Below the pieces are notes generated by a model, which did no database searches, was not told where the DNA came from, and saw nothing but the letters and a program-made list of their open reading frames with translations. From Ideonella paludis (GTDB lineage Bacteria; Pseudomonadota; Gammaproteobacteria; Burkholderiales; Burkholderiaceae_C), in assembly GCF_018069865.1 (NCBI RefSeq), contig NZ_JAGQDG010000004.1, positions 1 to 64,000 of the forward strand: a stretch of DNA of 64,000 nucleotides, in the 5' to 3' direction. Made by a program: the position numbers and the translations under genes. This document shows, one piece after another, positions 55,786-63,044 of the stretch (the first letter of the stretch is position 1; each line of letters opens with the position of its first letter).

Positions 55786-57613
55786 GCCTGGCAAGCCCCC
55801 CATCGGCCTCGTCGGCATCGGCAATATGGGCTTTGCCCTGCTGCAGCGACTGCGCTCTGAAGGCTGGCCCGTGGTGGTCCACGACATTGACCCGCAACGC
55901 TGCAAAGCGGCCAAGGCGCTGGGGGCCACCGTGGCCCGCCACGCCGCTGAAGTCGCCCAGCATTGCCGCCAAACGCTGGTGGTGGTGGTCGATGCCGCGC
56001 AAACCGCCGAGGTGCTGTGGGGCGACCACGGCCTGCACACCCAGGCCCGCCCTGGGGATGTGGTGTGGCTCTGCCCCACCCTGGGGCCGCAGGACGTGGA
56101 AGACGCCGCGGCGCGCTTGGCCGCCCTGGGCGTCACCGTGATGGATGCACCCATGTCCGGTGGCCCACTGCGAGCCCAACAGGGCGAGATGAGTCTGATG
56201 CTGGCCGGGCCCCCCTTCGTGCTGCAAGCCCACGAGGCCTTGCTCAGCACCCTGGCCCGACAACGCTTTGTCATCAGCGACAAAGCCGGTGACGCAGCGC
56301 GCACCAAGCTCTTGAACAACTTGCTGGCCGCCATCAACCTGGCCGGTGCGGCCGAAGTCTTGGCCCTGGCCCAGCAGTGGGGGCTGAACGCCCGCCAAAC
56401 CCTCAGCGTGATCGAGGCCAGCAGCGGCCAAAGCTGGATCGGCAGCGACCGCCTGCGCCGGGCGCTGGACAACGACTTTGCCCCTCGCGCCCACACCACC
56501 TTGCTGGCCAAAGACAGCCGCCTGGCCCTAGAGGCCTGCGCCCTGGCAGGCTCGCCCACACCGGGCTTAGGCCAGATGGCCGCTCAGCGCTTTGCCCAGG
56601 CCTGTGAGCAGGGCCTGGGCGCCTTGGACGACGCCAGCCTGTTCCTGCAGGCGGGCGGGCAGCCCGAGCCTGCCGCCGCACAGGATGAAGCCGCCGCCCT
56701 GCGCGCCTGCACCGAGCTTGCGGCCCACTTGGGGCTGGGCGGCGTGCAGGCCCAGGTGCTGGGCCGCTTTTCCAACCTGGCGGTGGGCCTGCCGCCGCAT
56801 GGCATGGTGGCCCGCGTAGCCACCGGCACGGCGCGCTGGCGCGCGGCCGAGCAAGCCCAGCACGAGATGGCCGTGGCCCAGGCCTTGGCCCACGCAGGCG
56901 CGCCTGCGGTGCGGCCTGCGGTGAGTGCCATCGCTGGCGCACACCGCCATCTGGCTGGGCCGCATGCCTGGGTGTCGCAGGGCCGCACCTGGCACATCAG
57001 CCTGTGGCAGCGGGCCGAGGTCTTGACAGCGCAGCCTGAGCCCATCGCCGCCGGCCAAGCCCTGGCCGCCTGCCACGCCGCCTTGGCTCAGGCCAGCCTG
57101 CCCCTGCGCGCAGACTGGGGCATGTTTGAGGAAGTGCATCGTCTGCTGGACGACCCCTACTTGCTGCACCAAGGCGCAGCGCCCGACGATGTGGCCCTGG
57201 TGCGCCACCTGACCCAAGCCTGCCAGCAGCGCCTGCACGCCCTCTGCCCTGCCCTGCAAGCGCTGCATGGCGATGCCCACCTCAACAATGTCTGGGCCAC
57301 GCCTCAGGGGCCGCTGTGGGGAGACTGGGAAGACACCATCCATGGCCCCGTGGAGTGGGACGCCGCCTGCCTGGTGGCCGGCGCACGCGTGCTGGGCACC
57401 GAGGTGGCTTGGTCCGAGGCGGCACTGCAGGGTTGGTGGCAAGCCCGCGAAGCGCAAGGGGTGGCGCCCAGCGCAGCGCTGCTGGACGAATGCGTGCTGG
57501 GCCGCACGCTGTTTGTCACCGCCTGGCTGTGGGCCTTGGGGGCGGCGCAGGCCAACCCCGAGCGGCAGGCGCGGCTGGCGGGGCGCTTGGCGTGGCTCCG
57601 GGCTCAGGCGTAA
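55778..57613 (+). CDS. 3-hydroxyisobutyrate dehydrogenase-like / APH phosphotransferase fusion
   Basis: One 611-residue frame with two complete domains. Residues 1-295 form a beta-hydroxyacid dehydrogenase: GIGNMG (13-18), DAPMSGGPLRAQQGEMSLML (123-142), and catalytic K177 in TKLLNN. After an Ala/Pro/Gln linker (292-305), residues 310-611 form an aminoglycoside-phosphotransferase/choline-kinase-like fold: an N-lobe VLGRFSNLAVGL, the catalytic loop HGDAHLNN (497-504) and metal-binding GDWED (515-519) with EWDAA. No frameshift or internal start signal is seen at the junction. GTG 55778 overlaps the protease stop. The substrates are unknown. Confidence 0.88.
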   Translation: MTEPGKPPIGLVGIGNMGFALLQRLRSEGWPVVVHDIDPQRCKAAKALGATVARHAAEVAQHCRQTLVVVVDAAQTAEVLWGDHGLHTQARPGDVVWLCPTLGPQDVEDAAARLAALGVTVMDAPMSGGPLRAQQGEMSLMLAGPPFVLQAHEALLSTLARQRFVISDKAGDAARTKLLNNLLAAINLAGAAEVLALAQQWGLNARQTLSVIEASSGQSWIGSDRLRRALDNDFAPRAHTTLLAKDSRLALEACALAGSPTPGLGQMAAQRFAQACEQGLGALDDASLFLQAGGQPEPAAAQDEAAALRACTELAAHLGLGGVQAQVLGRFSNLAVGLPPHGMVARVATGTARWRAAEQAQHEMAVAQALAHAGAPAVRPAVSAIAGAHRHLAGPHAWVSQGRTWHISLWQRAEVLTAQPEPIAAGQALAACHAALAQASLPLRADWGMFEEVHRLLDDPYLLHQGAAPDDVALVRHLTQACQQRLHALCPALQALHGDAHLNNVWATPQGPLWGDWEDTIHGPVEWDAACLVAGARVLGTEVAWSEAALQGWWQAREAQGVAPSAALLDECVLGRTLFVTAWLWALGAAQANPERQARLAGRLAWLRAQA

Positions 57614-58593
57614 AGCGCAGCGGTCTCGCGCGCCTGCTGCGCCACCAGCTTGGCCAGCCCCGCCGGGGCCAACACCTGCACCTGTGGGCCGTGGCGCAGC
57701 AGGTCCATGGCCAGCTCGGTGGGGTCTGTGAACGGCAGCTTCATCTCCAAATGGCCGTCATCCAGCCAGCGCAGGCTTTGCTGGGGGTGCCATTCTTCGG
57801 CCGCCACCCACTGCGCGGCCTCGGGCGTGAAGCGCAGCGTCGCGGTCTGCAGCGCCTTGCCCGAGAAAATGCCGTAGCCGCCATCGAGCTCGGCCTGCAC
57901 GGTTTTGAGGGCCACATCCTTGGCACGAGCCGGTAGCACGCGAACACTGCGCACGGCGTCCAGCGCAAACCGGCGCAGGCCCTCGCTGCGGTGGCACCAG
58001 GCATCCAGGTACCAGGTGTTGCGGTAATAGGTGAGCCGCTGCGGTGAGACCTCGCGCTGCGACTCACTGCGGCGCGCCCGGGTGAAGTAAAGCATTTCCA
58101 AGCGCTCGCGCTTGAGCAAGGCTGAGCCTACCCGCTCGAACCACTGGCTGGGCACAGGGCGGCGCGCCGGGCTGATGACGCGCACGCGGCGCAGCAACTC
58201 GCGGGACTCGCCCTCGCTGGTGCCCAGCATGCCGTGCAGCTTGTCGAGCAAGGGCTGCAAGTGCCGCCCGAGCACGCCCCCAGCGTCCAGCCCCGCAATG
58301 AGCTGGTGCATGGTCAAGAGCGCATGGATCTCGGCCTCGTTGAACCACACGCCGGGCAGCTCATGGGTGGTGGCGGTGGCGCTGCTTCCGGCCCCCGCAC
58401 CGTCGCCAAAGCGGTAGACATTGTCATAACGGTCGTAGACGATGGGGGCATCCATGCGGTCGCGCAGGTATTGCAGGTCGCGCTTGAGCGTGGCGCGCGA
58501 GACCTCCAACTCCGCCTGCAAGGCCTCAAACGACACGCCGCCGCGTGACTTGATGAGCAGCTCGATCCGGTAAAAGCGTTCAGTGCGGTCCAT
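57604..58593 (-). CDS. WYL-domain transcriptional regulator (YafY type)
   Basis: 329 residues: N-terminal winged helix (RTERFYRIELLIKSRGGVSFEALQAELEVSRATLKRDLQYLRD, in pieces, about 3-48), a WYL domain with NTWYLDAWCHRSEGLRRFALDAVRSVRVL, and the WCX C-terminal part. WYL domains sense nucleic acids or small ligands. ATG 58593. Its 3' end overlaps the fusion gene by 10 bases. Two perfect palindromes lie in the divergent promoter region, one within its own promoter, so autorepression is likely. Confidence 0.92.
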   Translation of the reverse strand: MDRTERFYRIELLIKSRGGVSFEALQAELEVSRATLKRDLQYLRDRMDAPIVYDRYDNVYRFGDGAGAGSSATATTHELPGVWFNEAEIHALLTMHQLIAGLDAGGVLGRHLQPLLDKLHGMLGTSEGESRELLRRVRVISPARRPVPSQWFERVGSALLKRERLEMLYFTRARRSESQREVSPQRLTYYRNTWYLDAWCHRSEGLRRFALDAVRSVRVLPARAKDVALKTVQAELDGGYGIFSGKALQTATLRFTPEAAQWVAAEEWHPQQSLRWLDDGHLEMKLPFTDPTELAMDLLRHGPQVQVLAPAGLAKLVAQQARETAALYA

Positions 58594-58600
58594 GGCCTAG

Positions 58601-58630
58601 CTTATCGCAGGCTCACGAGATGAGCCTCAA
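58601..58630 (-). promoter_or_regulatory. Probable promoter of the WYL regulator gene
   Basis: On the minus strand TTGAGG (58630-58625) and GATAAG (58606-58601) are 18 bases apart. The first palindrome fills the spacer. The start codon is 8 bases beyond the -10, so the transcript would be nearly leaderless; the exact -10 is therefore uncertain. Confidence 0.45.
58609..58627. promoter_or_regulatory. Operator palindrome 1, AGGCTCA-N5-TGAGCCT
   Basis: Perfect 7-base inverted repeat with spacer CGAGA. Identical half-sites recur at 58664-58682. It lies in the putative promoter of the WYL gene. Confidence 0.7.
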
Positions 58631-58658
58631 CGGAAAACCCTAGTTTCAGCAGCACAGT

Positions 58659-58687
58659 TTGGCAGGCTCATCCCATGAGCCTATGGC
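58659..58687 (+). promoter_or_regulatory. Possible promoter of the 402-residue protein gene
   Basis: TTGGCA (58659-58664) and TATGGC (58682-58687) are 17 bases apart and bracket the second palindrome. The -10 is a weak match. Confidence 0.4.
58664..58682. promoter_or_regulatory. Operator palindrome 2, AGGCTCA-N5-TGAGCCT
   Basis: Perfect 7-base inverted repeat with spacer TCCCA, centre 55 bases (about five helical turns) from palindrome 1. Same half-sites, different spacer, which points to selection on the half-sites. Confidence 0.7.
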
Positions 58688-58765
58688 CTTGCACACTGGC
58701 TTCCACGCTGCCCCAGACCGGCAGCCACCGCTGCCTTACGGGCCCCTTCTTCGTTGGAGACAAGC

Positions 58766-59974
58766 ATGACCCAAGCCACGCTGCCCTTTGCTGATGACAC
58801 CCCCACCACCGTTGCACCTTACGCCGCGGACCGCTGCGGCTTTGGCTTGGGCTGGGACCATGCCCGCCACGGCCTGCTGCCGCCGGCCCAGCATTTGCTG
58901 CCGCAAAACCCGCTGCGTCAGGGCTGGGAAGCCGGTCGCGCCGCCTTTGGCACGCGCACCCTGGCCGCCACGCCGGCGGTGCAGGCTTGGCTGGACCTGC
59001 GCCTGGAGGCTTGGCAGCACGGCCGCCACTTTGAAGAGATCCAGGTCACGCCGCACTACCTGGCCCAACTTTGGGTAGAGCGCTGCCCGATCAGCCGCCG
59101 CCCGCTCCAGGCCTTGCAAGGCCTGGGCACGGCCGAATCTGAACACCTTGAGCCCGCCCGCATGGCCCGTCTGCAAGGCGAAGCCGGCTATGCCGCCGGG
59201 CATTTGGCCGTGATCAGCCTGCGGGCCGCCCAAGCCATGCAGGGCCGGCGCTGGGACGATGCGCGGCTGATGGCCGTGCTGGCCGCAGCGCGCGAATCCG
59301 CGGCAGGCGGTGCCGCGCCAGGCCCTGCAGGCAACAGCGACGACAGCGACGCCCTCAGCAGCTCCGAGTGGGCCCGCCTGGCCACGCTGATGTCTTTCGT
59401 CACCCCGCTGCCGCACGAGGTGGCCGCTGCCGTGCCGCTGCGCGTGCTGCCGCCCAACCGCCTGCGCCTGCTCAACCCCATCCAAGGCCTGCAGGTCATC
59501 ATCACGCGCCAGATTGCGCGGCCCGGCTTTGCGGCCCGCCTGGGCCAATTGGCTGCGCTGCTGCCCAGCCCCAGCTTGCAGCGAGACTTTCACAAGGTGG
59601 TGCACGGGCTGCTGCCCCGTGCCTGGGACGGCGGCCGCCCGCTGACCGAAGGCCAATGGCGCGAGCGCCTGGAAGACGCTTGGGCGGACCCACGCCTGAT
59701 GCGCTGCTGGCAGCGCTTCGCCCTGCAACTCACGGCCGAGCAGGCCGAAGACTTGGTGACCCAAGCCGCGCGCAAAGGCTTGGTGGGCCACACCCAGCAG
59801 GTGCAAATCCATGCGCCAGAGCAGGCGACCGAAGGCTGGGCCTTGGAGTCCGGTGGCTATGTGAGCCGTGCTCATCGCAGCAGCCAGCAGGCACCCGCTC
59901 GCAGCGGCTTCAAACGGCTGGGCGCGAAGCTGCCCTACAGCGCCACGACTGCAGCCGCCGCCTCTCAGGCATAG
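58766..59974 (+). CDS. Conserved hypothetical protein divergent from a WYL regulator
   Basis: 402 residues, soluble, no signal or membrane segment. I know no function. Landmarks are RCGFGLGWDHARHGLLPPAQHL near the start, RQGWEAGRAAFGTRTLAATPAVQAWLDLRLEAW, ERCPISRRPLQALQG with a Cys-Pro-Ile-(S/T)-R motif, and a C-terminal half rich in helices (RLMRCWQRFALQLTAEQAEDLV). TTGGAG lies six bases before ATG 58766. Divergent placement next to a WYL gene with shared operators suggests it is that regulator's target. It ends convergent with the histidine phosphatase gene (10-base overlap). Confidence 0.8.
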   Translation: MTQATLPFADDTPTTVAPYAADRCGFGLGWDHARHGLLPPAQHLLPQNPLRQGWEAGRAAFGTRTLAATPAVQAWLDLRLEAWQHGRHFEEIQVTPHYLAQLWVERCPISRRPLQALQGLGTAESEHLEPARMARLQGEAGYAAGHLAVISLRAAQAMQGRRWDDARLMAVLAAARESAAGGAAPGPAGNSDDSDALSSSEWARLATLMSFVTPLPHEVAAAVPLRVLPPNRLRLLNPIQGLQVIITRQIARPGFAARLGQLAALLPSPSLQRDFHKVVHGLLPRAWDGGRPLTEGQWRERLEDAWADPRLMRCWQRFALQLTAEQAEDLVTQAARKGLVGHTQQVQIHAPEQATEGWALESGGYVSRAHRSSQQAPARSGFKRLGAKLPYSATTAAAASQA

Positions 59975-60636
59975 GTTTGCAGGTGGCTGCGGCCCGGCTG
60001 GTCCAAGTGGGGCAGGCTGTTGAAGCTGATCACCGCATGGCGGCGCGGGGTGCTGTGCAACTCGGTCACCGCACTGTTGCGCAAGCGCAGGTTCAACTCC
60101 ACCACGCCCTCGGGCGCGGCCTGCAGCACATGCCCCACCGCGTTGGAGATCGGCCCGCCACTGGAGACCACCAGAATGTGCTCGGCGCAAGGTTGCTGGC
60201 GCGCCTCGTCCAAGGCCGCCATCACCCCGTCCAAAAAGTCGGCATGTGAAGGCAGGCCGGCCGGCGCCATTTCCCCCTTGATCCAGCCCAGCAAGCCCTG
60301 TCGCAGGTGCAAGAAATGTTGGCGCTGTACCTCGGGGCTGTCGCCCGTCGGCAAGGGGCCCGCATGGGCCGCCCGCACGAGGGCCTCTGGGTCGTACTCA
60401 TTGAGCCCGCTGCGCACCGTGGCTTCAGGTAAGCCACCCAGGCCGGCCGCGATGGCTTCCATGCTCTGGCGATGGCGCTTCAAGCTGCCCATCCACACCG
60501 CGTCAAAGCGCAGGCCCATGGCCCGCCAGTGCTGGCCCAGCAGCTCACACTGCTGCGTGCCCAAGGGGCTCAATTGGTCGTAGTCTGCGGCGCCAAATGA
60601 GGCTTGGCCGTGTCGCACAAGGTAGATCTTTGCCAT
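59965..60636 (-). CDS. Histidine phosphatase family protein (phosphoglycerate-mutase-like)
   Basis: 223 residues with the phospho-histidine motif LVRHGQASFG at the start and the second catalytic His in the SSGGPISNAV region (SSGG in place of the common SHGG, so the usual second His is Ser here). The first Arg-His-Gly is intact. The substrate is unknown. ATG 60636 begins MAKIYLVRHGQ; the upstream open frame runs through the structured repeat and is not coding. Confidence 0.88.
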   Translation of the reverse strand: MAKIYLVRHGQASFGAADYDQLSPLGTQQCELLGQHWRAMGLRFDAVWMGSLKRHRQSMEAIAAGLGGLPEATVRSGLNEYDPEALVRAAHAGPLPTGDSPEVQRQHFLHLRQGLLGWIKGEMAPAGLPSHADFLDGVMAALDEARQQPCAEHILVVSSGGPISNAVGHVLQAAPEGVVELNLRLRNSAVTELHSTPRRHAVISFNSLPHLDQPGRSHLQTYA

Positions 60637-60683
60637 GGGGGGATTCTGCGGCTCGGCCGAGGCTTTGGCTGTCACTGCGGAGA

Positions 60684-60820
60684 CGAGCATGCCAACATGA
60701 AGCGAAGTGAGGGGGCGCCGCAAAGTGCACCGAAGGTGATGGGAATGCTCGCAACAGGCTCGGGCCTGTTGCTCGGCCCGCTGCTGCGCAGCGTCCAAGA
60801 CAGTCCACCGGACTGTCTTG
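60684..60820 (+). repeat. Structured palindromic intergenic element, copy C
   Basis: Contains AGCGAAGTGAGGGGGCGC (60701-60718), matching the motif of copies A and B, flanked by imperfect arms CGAGCATGCC/GGGAATGCTCG (60684-60698 and 60739-60752). It is followed by three perfect hairpins: GCAACAGGC/GCCTGTTGC (60751-60772), CGCTGC/GCAGCG (60779-60793) and CAAGACAGTCC/GGACTGTCTTG (60796-60820). The last shares ACAGTCC-N3-GGACTGT with copy B. No coding frame fits. Confidence 0.6.
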
Positions 60821-60856
60821 AGCGAACCCAGGTGGGTCTCATCCCAAACGCCCACG

Positions 60857-60906
60857 CCAAACGGCGACGCCCCCAGACCTTGCGGTCTGGGGGCGTCTTC
60901 GTTTGG
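60857..60906 (-). terminator. 50-base hairpin adjoining the tRNA-Gly 3' end
   Basis: Arms of 23 bases (60857-60879, 60884-60906) with loop TTGC and one 2-base internal mismatch. The central 14 bp (60866-60879 / 60884-60897) are perfect. Its proximal arm begins with the encoded CCA of the tRNA. No T-run follows on the minus strand, so it may be a processing signal or terminator. Confidence 0.5.
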
Positions 60907-60977
60907 AGCGGGTGATGGGAATCGAACCCACGTATCGAGCTTGGGAAGCTAGCGTTCTACCATTGAACTACACCCGC
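60904..60977 (-). tRNA. tRNA-Gly (anticodon CCC)
   Basis: Cloverleaf on the minus strand: acceptor GCGGGTG/CACCCGC (perfect), D arm with GTTCAATGGTAGAAC, anticodon loop TTCCCAA giving CCC, T arm GTGGG-TTCGATT-CCCAT, discriminator T and encoded CCA. The CCC anticodon reads GGG. The anticodon stem CTAGC/GCTCG has one T-C mismatch at positions 28-42. It is closely similar to E. coli tRNA-Gly(CCC). Confidence 0.93.
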
Positions 60978-61034
60978 TGAGATGCAGGCGCGGATTCTAA
61001 CCGCAAGCACTGGCCCAAAGTGAGTGGCGCTGCA

Positions 61035-63044
61035 TCAGGCGTCGACCAAGGTGTTTGACACTCGGCGCGCGAAGGCCTCAAAGCCTTTCGCGTCTTGCGG
61101 GCGGCTGATGAGATAGCCTTGCAGGATCTCGCAGCCTATGTCGCGCAAAAAGGCTTGTTGAGCCTCTGTCTCCACGCCTTCGGCCACCACTTTGATGCCC
61201 AAGGAGTGCGCGAGTTGGACGATGGCGCGGACCAGCACTTGGTCGCCCTCTTCACCGGGCAGGTCTTTGACGAAGCTACGGTCGATCTTGAGCTTGGCGG
61301 GGCGCAAGTGTTTCAGGTAGGACAGCGAGGAGTAGCCGGTGCCAAAGTCGTCCACCGACAAGGGCAGGCCCAGGGCATGCAGGCGCTCGATGATCAGTTG
61401 CGTGGTCTGAATGTCCGTCATCAGCACGCTCTCAGTCAGCTCGATCTCCAGCTCGCCGGGGCGCACGCCCGAGGCCGCAATGGCGGTGGTCAAGGTGTCC
61501 AGCAAGCGGTGGTGGCGGAACTCCAGGGCGGACACGTTGACGGCGACGGTGCCCACCTGCAAGCCAGCCTCCTTCCAGCGCGCAATTTGCTGGCAAGCAG
61601 ACCGAATGGTCCAGGCGCCCAGCTCACTGATCAGGCCGCATTGCTCGGCCGCCGGGATGAAGTGGAAGGGCGACAACAGGCCACGGATCGGATGCTGCCA
61701 ACGGATCAAGGCCTCGCAACCCAACAAGGCGCCACTGCGCGCATCCACCAGGGGTTGGTAGTGCAGCACAAACTCATTGCGCTCCAGCGCCTGGCGCATC
61801 TCGGCCTCTAGCTGCAGGGCGGCTTGGAGCTGATGGTTGAATTCTTCGCGGAAGAAGCTGGTGCGTGAGCCGCCTAAGTTCTTGGCTGCATACATGGCCG
61901 TGTCGGCGTAGCTGACCAAGGTTTCATGGTCGCTCGCATCGGCCGGATAGAAGGCCACGCCAATGCTGGCCGAGACGCTGATATCACCCACCGGCAGATG
62001 CACCGGCATCTCCAGCTCTTTGAGCACGCGGTCGGCGGTGGCACTGACCTGGTCCCACTGGCTGGCGTCATGCAGCAGCACGGTGAACTCGTCGCCACTG
62101 AGGCGCGCCACCACGTCGGATGAACGCACGACGGCGCGCAGGCGCTTGGCCAAAGTCATCAACAGCGCATCTCCCGCCGCATGGCCGTAGGTGTCGTTGA
62201 CAGGCTTGAAGCGATCCAGGTCGATGAACAGCAAGGCCAGGCACTTACCGTCGCGGTGGGCGGCGGCCACCGAGGCACGCGCCAGCTCGGTGAACAAGGC
62301 CCGGTTAGGCAGGTCGGTGAGCGTGTCTTGCAAGGCCATGCGTTGCAGCTCGGCCTTCTGGCCTTCCAACTGGTCGAACAGCTCGGCCACTTGCGTGTGA
62401 ACGTCGTTGAGGTGGCTGCCCAGCTCGCCAAGTTCATCGCGGCGGTTCCACTCGGTCGGCACCACGGTGCCGCGGGACGCCATCTGGCTGGCTTGCTGCT
62501 TCAAGCGCTGAATCGGGCCCAAGAGGCGGCGGGTCAGAATCACCACCAACACCAGCCCGCTCAGCAAGACCTGTAGGGCGGCAAGCTGGATGGTGCCGGT
62601 GCGGCGCTCTGCTAGGGCATGTTCAATCTGCTGCGGGTCGAACCAAATCTCCAGCTCGCCCAGGCGCTCGCCTTCGTGCAGGACCTCGGCCCTGTACAGC
62701 ACCCCTTGGCCCACCACGGCGCCGGTCTTGCTCAGTTCCACCGGCTTGCTCAAAGGGCGGTTCTCGGTCAGGCGCAGGCTGTTGACCGAGGGCTCCATCA
62801 GTCCGCGCTGAAGGCGGTAGAGCATGGCTGATTCGTCCATGGTCCACAGGGGCGTGACCAAATCAGCCGTCATCAAGCCCAACACCGCTTGGCGGTTCTG
62901 GGCGACCAGCGGCTCCTGGGCTTGCCGTGTCCAGCGCTCTTCCATCTTCCACAAGGCGACGGTGGGGATGATCACAGCCAGGGCGATACCGATGATCACC
63001 GACGCGCGGATGGAGAGCGTGGGCCAGCGGCGAGCTTCAGGCAT
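61035..63044 (-). CDS. GGDEF-EAL protein with periplasmic sensor region
   Basis: 669 residues: helix 1 (about 13-32), a periplasmic region (about 33-150), helix 2 (about 152-171), a HAMP-like segment, GGDEF domain (about 235-400) with SGDEF (316-320) and an EAL domain (about 415-665) with CEALIRW (EAL 444-446), ELTES, DDFGTGYSSL, LKIDRSFV and VAEGVET. The EAL domain looks active; the GGDEF motif has Ser in position 1, which is found in both active and inactive enzymes. ATG 63044 overlaps the dacB stop by 8 bases. Confidence 0.93.
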   Translation of the reverse strand: MPEARRWPTLSIRASVIIGIALAVIIPTVALWKMEERWTRQAQEPLVAQNRQAVLGLMTADLVTPLWTMDESAMLYRLQRGLMEPSVNSLRLTENRPLSKPVELSKTGAVVGQGVLYRAEVLHEGERLGELEIWFDPQQIEHALAERRTGTIQLAALQVLLSGLVLVVILTRRLLGPIQRLKQQASQMASRGTVVPTEWNRRDELGELGSHLNDVHTQVAELFDQLEGQKAELQRMALQDTLTDLPNRALFTELARASVAAAHRDGKCLALLFIDLDRFKPVNDTYGHAAGDALLMTLAKRLRAVVRSSDVVARLSGDEFTVLLHDASQWDQVSATADRVLKELEMPVHLPVGDISVSASIGVAFYPADASDHETLVSYADTAMYAAKNLGGSRTSFFREEFNHQLQAALQLEAEMRQALERNEFVLHYQPLVDARSGALLGCEALIRWQHPIRGLLSPFHFIPAAEQCGLISELGAWTIRSACQQIARWKEAGLQVGTVAVNVSALEFRHHRLLDTLTTAIAASGVRPGELEIELTESVLMTDIQTTQLIIERLHALGLPLSVDDFGTGYSSLSYLKHLRPAKLKIDRSFVKDLPGEEGDQVLVRAIVQLAHSLGIKVVAEGVETEAQQAFLRDIGCEILQGYLISRPQDAKGFEAFARRVSNTLVDA

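Noticed and set aside
61035-63044. Inactive GGDEF domain as a notable degeneration
   Set aside because: Only position 1 differs (SGDEF) and this variant is known in active cyclases, so it does not show loss of function.
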